Below are positions 8,342 to 18,400 of a stretch of DNA of 64,000 bases, piece after piece. A program made the translations under genes and the position numbers. The DNA comes from Ktedonobacteria bacterium brp13 (GTDB lineage: Bacteria > Chloroflexota > Ktedonobacteria > Ktedonobacterales > Ktedonobacteraceae), in contig AP024096.1 of assembly GCA_015099395.1 (NCBI GenBank), positions 2,418,001 to 2,482,000 of the forward strand, in the 5' to 3' direction. The notes under the pieces were generated by a model. It ran no database searches. It was not told the DNA's origin and saw only the letters and a program-made list of their open reading frames with translations. Within the stretch, counting starts at the first letter, position 1; each line of letters opens with the position of its first letter.

Positions 8342-8806
8342 TTCTTCTGTCTGTATCTCTTATTGTAACAGATTTTTAGGAGCAATGCTGAGGGGATAAG
8401 ATGAGACTCATCCTTTATCTCGTTGCGCAACCCGTGGGGAAATACAGGGAACAAGAGAAGAGGAAGGGGAATACCCCGACACTCTTCTTCTTGTTGTTTG
8501 GTGGTCACGAAAAACGCTATGGGATGGATGGTCATGAACAAGCTCAACCATAAAGGGAGCGAACATGATCAGACAACACATAGCGGCATCGTTGAGAGGA
8601 TGAAATGCGCCTCACGAGCAAGCTCAACCATAAAGGGAGCGAACGTGAACGCGTTTCATCCTCTCGCCAGATCACGCTCCCAAACGGAGGCTTGATCTGC
8701 TTCTTCGCACGAGCGAAGCCTCTCCCGGATGCGCAGGAGAGGATTTGCAACGAGGGAAGGAGCAGCAGTGCTATATTCCTTCCTGGCCAAACTACAATGG
8801 TGAGGA
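8342..8806. other. Gene-free stretch with direct and inverted repeats
   Basis: No gene is seen. The stretch carries a 26-bp direct repeat (8539-8564 and 8619-8644, identical, 80-bp period), an inverted repeat that brackets the second copy (8594-8609 and 8651-8665, centred on GGATGAAA/TTTCATCC) and, at 8417-8440, a 24-bp motif found again at 50443-50466 with two changes. The arrangement could be an operator, partition-type or replication site for the minus-strand IF-3-like gene or the element, but nothing proves this. Confidence 0.5.
8539..8644. repeat. Pair of 26-bp direct repeats
   Basis: CAAGCTCAACCATAAAGGGA is the first part of each copy (8539 and 8619). Both copies are followed by GAAC and then ATGA or GTGA. 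Only two copies are present, so this is not a CRISPR array. Confidence 0.8.
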
Positions 8807-9652
8807 TTAGTGATGGGGAAACGCGAGATAGACCGCCGCCAGAAGACCGACGACAATTAAGAACCAGATGAAGAGGCACCCAAGGGTATTTTTTCCCGTG
8901 CTCACAACCGTGTTGGCAAAGGAATTTCTATCGTCCCATTTGGCAAGCTGCCGCAGGGCGATTTGGTGTGCTCGGTCATCACTCTCTTGCTGCTTGATGA
9001 GTTGTTCACGCTCTTCAAGCTGTCTCTCACGTGCCCTCATACTCTCCTCATATTTGTTTGCCCATTCTTGAGCGGCCTGTTGACCTGACTCAAAAATGGT
9101 TTGGCGCGACTGCTCGCCATTCAAAACAGCATCACTCAAGCCCTGAATGACTGGGTATGCTGCGCCGAAGGCTTGTTCTGCTTCTTGCCGTTTCTTGGCT
9201 GCTTGCTGCTTGGCTGCTGCTGCTTGCTGCTCATCTTCCTGCTCAAAGAACAGTTGGAGATCAAGGACCATCGTCGAGATCTCTTGTTGAAGATCGAATT
9301 GAAACGGTTGGTAGAAATCTTGTCGAATGGGCTTGCCTGCCGCTTTCTCACGCAGAATGGCGATGGCTTGCTTGCGCGACCAGTTTCGTACCGCTGACAG
9401 GAGGTGCGGGTCGGGATTGGTGCGAGCACGCTTGGCATTGTCAAGGGCTTGCGCTAACCGTCGATCCACCTGACGCTCGTCAGCTTGAAGCTGTGTGTCA
9501 TCACTACCGGGTGCCGCACTACTAATGGTTTTGAGGAACGCCTGTCCACCTTCAAACATGGCAGTTGCCACAAAACGCGTCCAATCGACGTTGGCTTGGT
9601 TTGCGCTTGCATGAGTGGTGGTTGCGTTGGTGTTTTGGTGATGACTGGTCAT
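8807..9652 (-). CDS. Coiled-coil protein with C-terminal membrane anchor
   Basis: A 281-residue protein of unknown function. The middle (~residues 60-250) is strongly helical and rich in A, Q, E, K and R, with runs such as QAAAAKQQAAKKRQEAEQAF and MRARERQLEEREQLIKQQES typical of coiled coils. The last ~25 residues form one transmembrane helix (LGCLFIWFLIVVGLLAAVYLAF), so the protein is probably tail-anchored with the coiled coil in the cytosol. The start at 9652 is chosen because GAGGGA precedes it; an upstream ATG at 9754 has no ribosome site. It is divergent from the conjugation gene block and may belong to it, but no family was recognised. Confidence 0.7.
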   Translation of the reverse strand: MTSHHQNTNATTTHASANQANVDWTRFVATAMFEGGQAFLKTISSAAPGSDDTQLQADERQVDRRLAQALDNAKRARTNPDPHLLSAVRNWSRKQAIAILREKAAGKPIRQDFYQPFQFDLQQEISTMVLDLQLFFEQEDEQQAAAAKQQAAKKRQEAEQAFGAAYPVIQGLSDAVLNGEQSRQTIFESGQQAAQEWANKYEESMRARERQLEEREQLIKQQESDDRAHQIALRQLAKWDDRNSFANTVVSTGKNTLGCLFIWFLIVVGLLAAVYLAFPHH

Positions 9653-10316
9653 GGAAGGTCCCTCTTCTTTCTTTCTCTCACACACCGCACTGCATCTGTC
9701 CTGAGGATGTCCATGACGAAGGTTTTCACCATCGCCAGAGAAGCATGCCTCCAAATGTCTCTGCGATGGATGATATACGCGCCCTAAACGCTAGGACTAC
9801 GCGTACTGTACCAAAGTGTCTGCGAGAGCATAGAGGAAGTCGGTCGAGAATCAAGAGAGACGTGAGAGGGAGACAGGAGCAGGGTCTTCATGCATAAAAA
9901 CAGGACACGAAATGGAGATCTGCCGAAAAAGAGATGCGAGCCACATCCAGCCTGCGAGGCACGTTGACGCATCATGTGCTCATTTTTTTCGTCATGGTGA
10001 CTTCCTGAAAGAAGACCGCTGGTGCCCACTCATCTTCAGCAGCCACACTTCAGGTGAAGTATGTTGCGGGTGCATATGCGCCCTCATCTGCACGCGCCGA
10101 AGAGACGTACTTCTTCTCATGCAATAGGAAACAAAAGGGCACGGCTCCGGCTACCGCTCCACCTCACCGTCCCTCCCTCCTTCCTCCCTCTCCCTTGCCG
10201 GTCTGATCCCTGCAGGAGAACGGTAAACTTGGTCCTGAAGCATCATCAGAAGATGCAGAGGAACGAAGGAACAGACACACAGGCACTGTTTCAATCAGCA
10301 AGGAGAACGTGCAACG
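9653..10316. other. Divergent intergenic region upstream of the conjugation module
   Basis: No gene is seen in these ~660 bp between the minus-strand coiled-coil gene and the plus-strand TrbL-like gene. It should contain promoters for both. A polypyrimidine tract lies at 10169-10199 (CCCTCCCTCCTTCCTCCCTC), about 120 bp before the TrbL-like start. Confidence 0.5.
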
Positions 10317-11180
10317 ATGAATTTCGCATTAGCATGGCAAGCACTGCAGGCGTTGTTGAATACCCCAAATGGTCAGTTTGGCACCGCTATTCTTGGCCCA
10401 CTGGAGCCACTTTTCGCACAATTTCTGCGCACAACACCAGAGAGCTTGACGACGGCAAACACCGTCGTTATTGGTACATTTGCAACCATGCTTGCCATTG
10501 CAAATGCCTTCTTTCTTCTTCTTATTCTTACAGGAATCATTCAGATGATGATTTCCGAGAGTACCGGCTCGCTTTCCATTCCACTGAGCCAATTTGTGCC
10601 AAAGGTGATCACCACAGGACTGATGATGAATCTCAGCTTTTTCTTTGGCAGCCTGCTGCTCCAGATCAATAATGAGTTGTGTGACGCGATCAATACGAAC
10701 CTCAATAATTTTTTTGCTACAGTGAATACTGGAAGTCGTATTACGGGAGGACAGGGGTTTTTGCTGGATCTTATCATTGTTGTCTTCCTCAATTTTGGCA
10801 TCATCCGTATCCTTTTCCAAGCCTTTCAACGCTTGGTGCTGTGGAATCTGTTGTTTGTATTGAGTCCCATCGCCTTCTTATGCACGTTTCTCCCAGCGAC
10901 CTCGCAGGTCTTCTCCTTTTGGGGGCGACTGTTCCTGGTCGTCACCTTTACGCAATTCGTCCAGTTTCTCGCATTTGCTTTAGGCCTGGCACTTTTCACA
11001 AGCGCAGGAGTGAATGGAGACTCCCTTGTCCAGTTACTCCTGGCCATCTCTATGCTCCTTTTGGTGGGCAAAATCCCTGATATGCTCGCACGCTTTCCCT
11101 CGATGGCGGTCCCAACGACGCAAGGAGTAGGGCGGATGATCGGAGAAATGGTGGTTGCCATCAAGCTCCTGGGAGTTTAA
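10317..11180 (+). CDS. TrbL/VirB6-like conjugative transfer membrane protein
   Basis: A 287-residue integral membrane protein with five to seven hydrophobic segments, including VIGTFATMLAIANAFFLLLILTG, VITTGLMMNLSFFFGSLLLQ, FLLDLIIVVFLNFGIIRILF, LVLWNLLFVLSPIAFLCTFL and FVQFLAFALGLALF. The layout (an N-terminal soluble stretch, a large periplasmic-type loop, then clustered helices with a LLFVLSPIAFLC segment) matches TrbL/VirB6-type channel proteins of type IV secretion systems, and it is followed by pilin-like, VirB4-like and coupling-protein-like genes in the same direction. AAGGAGAAC lies upstream of the ATG. The family call rests mostly on topology and context. Confidence 0.7.
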   Translation: MNFALAWQALQALLNTPNGQFGTAILGPLEPLFAQFLRTTPESLTTANTVVIGTFATMLAIANAFFLLLILTGIIQMMISESTGSLSIPLSQFVPKVITTGLMMNLSFFFGSLLLQINNELCDAINTNLNNFFATVNTGSRITGGQGFLLDLIIVVFLNFGIIRILFQAFQRLVLWNLLFVLSPIAFLCTFLPATSQVFSFWGRLFLVVTFTQFVQFLAFALGLALFTSAGVNGDSLVQLLLAISMLLLVGKIPDMLARFPSMAVPTTQGVGRMIGEMVVAIKLLGV

Positions 11181-11399
11181 GAAACGGCTACGGGCATCGT
11201 ATCACCAATCAAATGAGCTCATGCTCATCTGGTGAGGCCTGAGGTGTCAGATGCTGCATGAAAGATGCATCGGGCACCATTTCACCGATGCCTAGTCTCC
11301 CCTACGAAAAAAAGATTTCGAATGTTCCCATCTTCAGTCGTTTACCAAAACAATGAGATGGAACTCAGGTGAGTGAGAGTGCACACGACCACACGCTTC

Positions 11400-11708
11400 C
11401 TAGCAGATTGTCGGAGAGAACGCTTTTCGCCAAAATTTTCCCCACTGGAGGGCAATGCCATTCAAATAAGAAGAATTTGAGCTCAGAGGAGCGAAGATGC
11501 TCTTTCGATAAAGAATCGCAGGGAGGCTGACGAACGCGCTCAGCAAGAGCACTGCTCCCTTTAGATGTTTTCACCCTTTGCTCTTATTTGAATGGCATTG
11601 CCCACTGGAGGGTCGCTTTAAGCCCAAAAGTGAACGATGGATGCCCCACTTTTAGGGTCAAAATAGCTGTCGTCAGGGTTTCAGATTTTCTCTCCGACAA
11701 ACTGCTAG
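11400..11708. mobile_element. Outer MITE-like element, interrupted by a second one
   Basis: Arms at 11400-11420 (CTAGCAGATTGTCGGAGAGA) and 11688-11708 are inverted repeats over 21 bp with one mismatch. Once the inner element is removed, the outer element would be ~150 bp. It encodes no protein. No clear target duplication was seen around it. Confidence 0.6.
11451..11602. mobile_element. Inner MITE with perfect ends and 8-bp target duplication
   Basis: The element is 152 bp long with perfect 20-bp terminal inverted repeats (GGCAATGCCATTCAAATAAG at 11451-11470 and its complement at 11583-11602). CACTGGAG directly precedes it (11443-11450) and directly follows it (11603-11610), an 8-bp target duplication. 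It has no coding capacity and depends on a transposase from elsewhere. Confidence 0.85.
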
Positions 11709-11963
11709 AAAAGGATAAACATACTACTTGAAAGCACCTCTCCCTCTCCCTACCTCCCATCTCTACCCCTGTCGTCTGCTCCAGTACCTCTCTGCTCCCA
11801 GAGCAAGATGGCTATGCTCATTCTTGAAGTATCAGTACGAGCAGGATAGCTGCCAGGACTGCTGCCGAGCAAGCAAGATCCGTCAAGCAATTGACTGGAT
11901 CAACGCAACAACCATCAGAAGTACCAGACGCTCAGAAGTCTGAGTACCATTCAGGAGGATCAG

Positions 11964-12224
11964 ATGAATTACACCACACTCAATTCGCTCAATAGCATTT
12001 TAAAGAATCTGCAGTCGGATGCCGCCACGGTCGGCTTGACCATCGCTGGACTCATGATTGTTGTCTACGTGATCATGGTCATGTTCACTGACGATACCAA
12101 TGTGAGTGCCCACAATAAACGCTGGGAGAATCTTCGGAAAGTGTTTCTGTGTGCGGCCTTGATAGCGGCAGCAGGCGCGATCGTCACGTTCGGACAGCAG
12201 TTGGGACAAGGGCTTCACCCCTAA
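11964..12224 (+). CDS. Pilin-like small membrane protein of the transfer module
   Basis: An 86-residue protein with two hydrophobic segments, VGLTIAGLMIVVYVIMVMF and FLCAALIAAAGAIVTFGQQL, joined by a short charged loop (TDDTNVSAHNKRWENLRK). This is the size and shape of VirB2/TrbC-type pilin subunits, and the gene sits between a TrbL-like and a VirB4-like gene. AGGAGGATCAG precedes the ATG. No long cleaved signal peptide is obvious. The call depends on topology and neighbours. Confidence 0.6.
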   Translation: MNYTTLNSLNSILKNLQSDAATVGLTIAGLMIVVYVIMVMFTDDTNVSAHNKRWENLRKVFLCAALIAAAGAIVTFGQQLGQGLHP

Positions 12225-12299
12225 CCGTCTCTGTTGACGGAGAACGAGGAAAGAGGATGACGTATCATATCGTCATCCTCATAGCAGGAAAAAACCATC

Positions 12300-15200
12300 A
12301 TGCAAGAAGAACCGCAACATGTGGCTAATCCGCTGGTGAAGGAAGTCGCCGGTCACCTCTTCACCTTTGAAGAGAAAATTTTTGGCATCGGCCTAACGCA
12401 GCTCCTGACCGATCTCGGAGTACTCACTGGCAGCATTTCATTCACAGGATCGCTGCAGAGCATTCCTCGACTCATTGTCTGTGCGCTGATGGCACTGGTG
12501 ACGATCGTCTGTGTGCACGGCAAGATCCAAGGCATGTCTCTTGCATACTGGCTCTTTTTGCTCATGCGGTCAAAAACCATGCCGACGAAAACCATCTGGC
12601 AGCCGGTACAGGCCGGAATACAGCAAGGTGAAAAACGCCTCCCATCCGTTCAGGAAAGTTGGATACCGATCGACAGCCTCCAACATGGCATCGGTAGCAA
12701 GATCCACCAGAAGAAAAAGGGGGAGATTGCCCGGTACTGGATGGCGTTGGAAATCGAGGGGAGAAACATTCGTCTGCGTCCCGAAAGCGAACAGGTACGC
12801 GTTTTTCGCCGCTTCGAGGGATTTCTCAACGGATTGGAGTTTCATCTCCAATGCATCTCTATCTCTGAGCAGATTGACCCGCAGACCGCTCCAGCCGTGT
12901 TAATCCAGAAGGATGGGCTCGCGACCCTTTCACACACGCCGCAGTTACAGGCATTGCAGAAAGCAAGCCTGCACGCGCAGGAACGATACATGACGACGTG
13001 TACACGAACGCGGCACTTTCTCATCGTTGCTGCTTCGAGCGCGGAAGCCACGTTCCAGCAGCCTGACGGAGCACCGCGCTCTGTGATTTCTGCCATCTTA
13101 GGTCTCCTGACCTTCAAAAAGGCAGTACCGGTTTCGCGTGAGCAGGTGCTCGACCACCTCCGCATTCGACTCTCAGTCGTGCGAAAAGCGGTTCAGTCAT
13201 TGGATTTGCGGATCTGGCCTGTCGAAGATCTGGAGCTCTTACAGCTCTTTGTACGCTGTCTTGCGCCGGGAAGCGCTCAACCTACGTTTATCCCAGAGCT
13301 CGTTGAGGAACGTCTCCTCTCCACGCAACAAAACCAGCAAGGACGACGGGAGCAACAGAAGATTCCGACAGTGCGCAACCCGATCCCGACGTCTCCAGTG
13401 CACAACCAATCGGGAAGCCGTGAACACCGGATGGTCCTTATTCAGCGAACCGAAACAGCGAGAAGCACAAGCACGCAAGCACGCAGAATGTACAAGAAAC
13501 GCGTGCATGGTCTCCATGGCACCTTTTTCTATACGAGCCCCAATGCACACAATCGCTATGAGGCTGGAATCCTTGCGGTAGCTGATCTTCTTGCGCCCTC
13601 CGCGGTGACGATAGCACCAGGACATCTGGAGATCCAAGCAGGGACGATTACACGCTACACGCGCACCTTTACGATCACGGGCTATGGTCATCACGTACTC
13701 TGTGGATGGGTCAATAGCCTGCATGAGCTGGGATTACCGCTTGTGGTCTCATCTCATTTTGAGCCGATCGACAGCCGGTTCATGATTATGAAGCTCGAAC
13801 AGGCGCTGACCAAATTGGAGAGCCAACGTCTCTCCGACAAAAAAACGTTGCGCATCACGAAAGCAGACCAAAACATCGAAGCGGAACAAATTCGCCGAGT
13901 CACCCGCGCCCTGGCATCCAGGACATTGAACATCTTCGACGTGTCTCTGACCATCTGTATCCACGCCGGAACGTTGGAACGACTGGAGCAACGCTCGCGC
14001 TACTTGCTCTCTCATCTGCGCGATATGCAGATCCAAGCTCGCTCGGCACTCTATCAGCAAGATCTTGCCTGGCAATCATGCCTGCCAGTAGGTCGGGATA
14101 TCCTCCAGAGCTGGGTCAAGCTTACCAGCGACGTAGTCTCAACCATGCTTCCAGGAACCAGCGGCACCATTGGGACGCCCACCGGAGTGTTTTTGGGCTC
14201 GACAGGCAGTGGCCTTTCTCGCCGTCCAGTTTATTTCAATCCCTGGTCCACTGACAAAAAGATGGCCAATCCACATGTCGTTGTCATCGGAGAGACAGGA
14301 CAGGGCAAGTCCTGGCTTGGCAAAACCATGGCCACCGGATTCATGGGACTTGGGCTCGCTGATGTCGTGGTCCTTGACAAAGACGACGATTACTTGCCCT
14401 TACACGAGACACTCCAAGGGGAAAGCCAGCGTTATCATCTGGCACGTCATTGTCCCATCAATCTCTTTGATATTCCCTTCGGACCAGCAGACGTCGACCC
14501 AGATGATCCAGCAGATATGCTTGCGGAATTCTTCAATAATTCCTTGATGGCTGGGCTCGCGCTGCTCGTCACTGATGAACAGACCAAGCTTTCCACGAGT
14601 GAGGAAGCCTATCTCGCCACCGTCGCACGCGCTGTCTACGCGGCTCATGGGCTCACATCCGAGGCCATTCGACGCCATCCAGAGACCCTCCTTTTGCCTG
14701 CTCCAACCCTGGCTGATTTCATCACCAAGATGCAGACCATACCCGCATCTTCCGAGAGTATGCGCCAATCACTGCTTGAACGCTTGGGAAATGCCTCCTA
14801 TCTCTTCCAGGGTCAGACCAGTATTTCACTGGAAAAACCACTGACGATCTTTTCGATCAAGGGGTTGGATAGCAAATGGTTTGCGCTGATGACCTACGTG
14901 GTTCAGAACTTCCTCATGAGACATCGGGCACTCAGACAGGACGACCGCTACGTCGCCTACATCGTTGAAGAGACCTCCTATCTGCTCAAAAATGCTGCAG
15001 GTCGACGCTACCTGGAAAGCGGCAGTCGAGGCTTCCGAAAGCTTGGCATTGCACAAATCACGCTTTCTCAGCATCCAGCTGACTTCCTGGAGGCAGGCCA
15101 GGTGGTCTTGGCGAACGCAGGGACGGTCTTCTATCTGGGCATGCAGCAAACAGCCGTGGAAAAGCTCCATCTCCCAGAGGAATTGGAGCACTTACTCACT

Positions 15201-15380
15201 CAGAGCGTCCCTGGTCAGTGCGTGCTCCGTACTGGCAATGAGTACGCGCCCCTCACCATTTGGGACAATCCCATCTATCGTGCCATTTTTACGACCAACC
15301 CTGTTGAGCAACGGGCCATGCGACATAAAGCAAATGAGCAGAGAACAAGCAACACAAACGCATGGTCCCATCACCGCTAG
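12300..15380 (+). CDS. VirB4-like conjugation ATPase with fused VirB3-like N terminus
   Basis: A 1026-residue protein. The first ~100 residues carry two transmembrane segments (SIPRLIVCALMALVTIVCV and a following one) as in VirB3/PrgI-type proteins, so this looks like a VirB3-VirB4 fusion. The C-terminal ATPase has a Walker A, VVVIGETGQGKSWLGK, near residue 660, followed by VVVLDKDDDYLPL, and a Walker B, YVAYIVEETSYLL, near residue 882; AQITLSQHPADFL follows where VirB4 proteins have their Q motif. VirB4 ATPases power pilus assembly and substrate transfer at the inner face of the membrane. It starts 75 bp after the pilin-like gene and is probably in the same operon. Confidence 0.85.
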   Translation: MQEEPQHVANPLVKEVAGHLFTFEEKIFGIGLTQLLTDLGVLTGSISFTGSLQSIPRLIVCALMALVTIVCVHGKIQGMSLAYWLFLLMRSKTMPTKTIWQPVQAGIQQGEKRLPSVQESWIPIDSLQHGIGSKIHQKKKGEIARYWMALEIEGRNIRLRPESEQVRVFRRFEGFLNGLEFHLQCISISEQIDPQTAPAVLIQKDGLATLSHTPQLQALQKASLHAQERYMTTCTRTRHFLIVAASSAEATFQQPDGAPRSVISAILGLLTFKKAVPVSREQVLDHLRIRLSVVRKAVQSLDLRIWPVEDLELLQLFVRCLAPGSAQPTFIPELVEERLLSTQQNQQGRREQQKIPTVRNPIPTSPVHNQSGSREHRMVLIQRTETARSTSTQARRMYKKRVHGLHGTFFYTSPNAHNRYEAGILAVADLLAPSAVTIAPGHLEIQAGTITRYTRTFTITGYGHHVLCGWVNSLHELGLPLVVSSHFEPIDSRFMIMKLEQALTKLESQRLSDKKTLRITKADQNIEAEQIRRVTRALASRTLNIFDVSLTICIHAGTLERLEQRSRYLLSHLRDMQIQARSALYQQDLAWQSCLPVGRDILQSWVKLTSDVVSTMLPGTSGTIGTPTGVFLGSTGSGLSRRPVYFNPWSTDKKMANPHVVVIGETGQGKSWLGKTMATGFMGLGLADVVVLDKDDDYLPLHETLQGESQRYHLARHCPINLFDIPFGPADVDPDDPADMLAEFFNNSLMAGLALLVTDEQTKLSTSEEAYLATVARAVYAAHGLTSEAIRRHPETLLLPAPTLADFITKMQTIPASSESMRQSLLERLGNASYLFQGQTSISLEKPLTIFSIKGLDSKWFALMTYVVQNFLMRHRALRQDDRYVAYIVEETSYLLKNAAGRRYLESGSRGFRKLGIAQITLSQHPADFLEAGQVVLANAGTVFYLGMQQTAVEKLHLPEELEHLLTQSVPGQCVLRTGNEYAPLTIWDNPIYRAIFTTNPVEQRAMRHKANEQRTSNTNAWSHHR

Positions 15381-15449
15381 CACAAAGAGCACGCCTGTGA
15401 ACGATCTCTCGACCGCGTGTATCGGGGAGGCAAGGAAAGGACACCACCT

Positions 15450-18400
15450 ATGAAGCAGATGACGACGTCCACCGTCGATAGTGCCACGATGCTCACTACA
15501 CCACTTAAACCATCGCCACAGATGGAAATCATCGCAGCACCAGATGGAGCTGAGTATGTGATGCTCATTCTGCCAAGTGAAGAAGGAGAACGACAAGCCA
15601 GCGCCATGGAGAATTTTTTTCAGGCCTGTGCTACAGACGAGGCATTTAGCCTGGAACTGGTGGGGACACGCAGAGAGCAAGGGTTCGTCCTGCGCGCCTC
15701 CTCAGCTGAACAGCTCGTGCTGCTCAGCAAACAATTCGCAGCACAGTATCCGCAGGCCGAGCTCCATCGTATTGAGCCTGCCGCCGATCCTCTCTTCCTG
15801 CATCTTGGAGAGCATGCGGTCATTGGCGAATTTGCGCTCTCACAGCCGCCATGGATGCCGCTCAAGACGTTTAGCGGCAAGACGCTCGCCGAGCCTGGCG
15901 CTGATCCGCTCGCAGGTATTCTTGCCGCCATGGAGCCACTTGGGTCAGGACAACGATGCGTATCACAGCTTGCCCTCGTGCGAGCGCCGGACACCTGGAT
16001 AGCGCACGATATCCGCAAATCCGTCGAACATCCATTGCAAGGAGAGCGTGACGCAATTACGAGGGAGAGGAAACCTTCTTCTGAGACAGCAGAAGGTCTC
16101 AAAACGCTGCTCCTGGTTGGCGGTATCTTCGGGGCGCTGCTCTTCTATCGCTGGTACACAACGCATGCCTGGTTTCAACTCACGCTCATGTTGGTAGCAC
16201 TGGTTGTCGTTGGGGTCATGGTGCTCTGGTGGAAGGTCAAACATGGGCGGCAGGATATCTATGATATGAAACTCGTCTCCGAAAAATTGTCGCGCCAGGC
16301 ATTTTATACGAACCTGCGCGTGGTGGCGATAGGGCAACAAACCAGTTCAACCCACGAGCAGTTGAAAGCACATATAAAGCGTCTGGAAGTCGCATACCGA
16401 CAATTTACCTTGTCTTCCGCCAACAGCCTCTTCCTTAAGCGAACGCACTACGTGCAGTCCGACGACCAGCAAGCGACACGGCTCAAGCCAGCAAATGCCT
16501 TTCCTTATCGTCATCCATTGCTTCGGCTTTTTCACGGAGGCGCACCAGGCCCTGATATCTGGAATGGACTGGAACTCTCGGGGGCCTTCCACTTACCGCA
16601 AGCCTTCACTGATCTCCCGCTCGTTCGTCGGTTGTCGGTGAAACATCTCTTGGCCTCTCCTGAAATTGCCCATCAGATTGAGCAGACACCATCCCCACTT
16701 CCACCAGCACTGATCGGCTATTCTCGGCATCGCGGCTTTTCCATTCCCGTGTACCTGCCCTTCGAAACACTCTTCAGCCATAAGTTCCTTGTCGCAAGAT
16801 CGCGGTATGGCAAATCGACGCTGATTCAACTGCTGGCACAGGCTGCAATGCATCCGGTACGAGATCGTACACCGCAACCAGGCCTTTTTGTGATTGATCC
16901 GCATAAAGATCTTATTCAGGATCTTCTCCTGCTTATTCCATCTCATCGTGCAAAAGATGTTGTGCTCTTAGATTTGACAGATACTCAGTATGTAGTGGCG
17001 CTCAATCCGCTCGATGCAAGCATGGGCTTTACTCGCGATCAGGCAGTAGCCAACCTGATGGCAAGCTTCGAACGCGTCTGGTCAGATTTCTGGGGACCGA
17101 GAATGGCCTACTTCTTGAAAGCGGTATGCTTGCTTTTGTACACGCTCAACCAACAAAAAGTACAGCAGGGGCACGCAGGCCAGCAGTATACCTTGCTCGA
17201 TATTAATCCATTGTTGCAGTATCCTGATTACGCACTCCAAGTGCTTGATGAGCTTGACATGTCTGAAATATGGCACCAAGAACTGCTGGCATGGTGGCAA
17301 AATGTCTATTTTGCGCTCCCCAAGCAGAGCTCATTTCGCAGCGAAGTGATCATGCCCATTGTTTCGAAGCTTGGTGTGTTCCAGGATAACCAACAACTCC
17401 GCAGAATCGTCGGACAACCAGTGACGAAAGCGCCGATCCACCAGGCCGTCACGGAAGGAAAGATTGTACTGTGCGCCCTCTCTTCACGAGACATGGATGA
17501 TGCAGCAGTCAACGTCCTGGGGTCAACCCTCATCAACTTGCTCCACCGCTCCTTTCGTCTGCAAGAGCATCTTCCGCTCTTGGAGAGAAGAAAAGTTTTT
17601 TGTGCGATTGACGAGTTTCACGCATTTTCGGGAGGCGACTATGACCGATTGCTTTCTGAAGACGGAAAATTCGGCTGTAGTATGCTGCTTGCCACCCAGA
17701 ATCTCAAACGTCTGAACAAAATCAGAGATGGTCTGCTCGAAATGGTCTTCTCCACCTGCGACAACATCTGCGCATTTAATGTCTCGGCAGCGGATGCCAA
17801 ACTCCTTGAAGAGGAACTGCGCAGCGTCGTCGAGCAACGGCACATTATCAGTCAACCCAGACTTCATTGTTATGTACGACTTGCCATTCCCGGCTATCCC
17901 GTGCAGATCGTTTCCGTCTCACTTGCCAGGCCTCCTTCATGGCAGTACAATGCTGCTCGCCTGAGCCAGGCCGATGCCATTCGTCGAGACAATCAGGATC
18001 ACTATGCCCACGCTGATGCTATTGATCAACAGTATGCACAGCACCTGACGCAGTTTCTCACCATCAAGCCATTTGCCCAGAAAGTTCACCGTGATGCACA
18101 AGCAGCTCGAACATCCAAACAGGAGCAAGAGGAAGCAGAGCAACGAGCCGAAGAGTTTCGCTTGCAGACAGGAGCCTCGAAGAGCACATCCCAGGGTCCC
18201 ATGACACCATCGTCGTCCTCCAACGATGACCACACAAGGCAGCAGGAGCAAGATGGTACACCCAAAGGGATAGGAAGCAGTCTGTCGGCGGGTGGAACAG
18301 CGTCAAAAGGAACAGCCAGCCATGCAGAAGGAGAGCAAGAGGAAGGCAAGCGGAATCATCCACGCAGCAGACGCAACAAGGACGCCAAGGATGCTGTTGG

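Larger units (their letters stand above)
11181..11963. other. Intergenic region occupied by nested MITEs
   Basis: No gene is seen between the TrbL-like and pilin-like genes. About 310 bp (11400-11708) are two small inverted-repeat elements, one inside the other, listed separately. A C/T tract (11736-11773, CTCTCCCTCTCCCTACCTCC) lies ~190 bp before the pilin-like gene. Confidence 0.6.

Noticed and set aside
8539..8644. Repeat pair considered as a CRISPR array
   Set aside because: Only two copies, a spacer of 54 bp, and no cas gene in the window.
13239..13724. Minus-strand frames of 100-190 codons across the conjugation genes
   Set aside because: They are antisense shadows of long, motif-bearing plus-strand genes.
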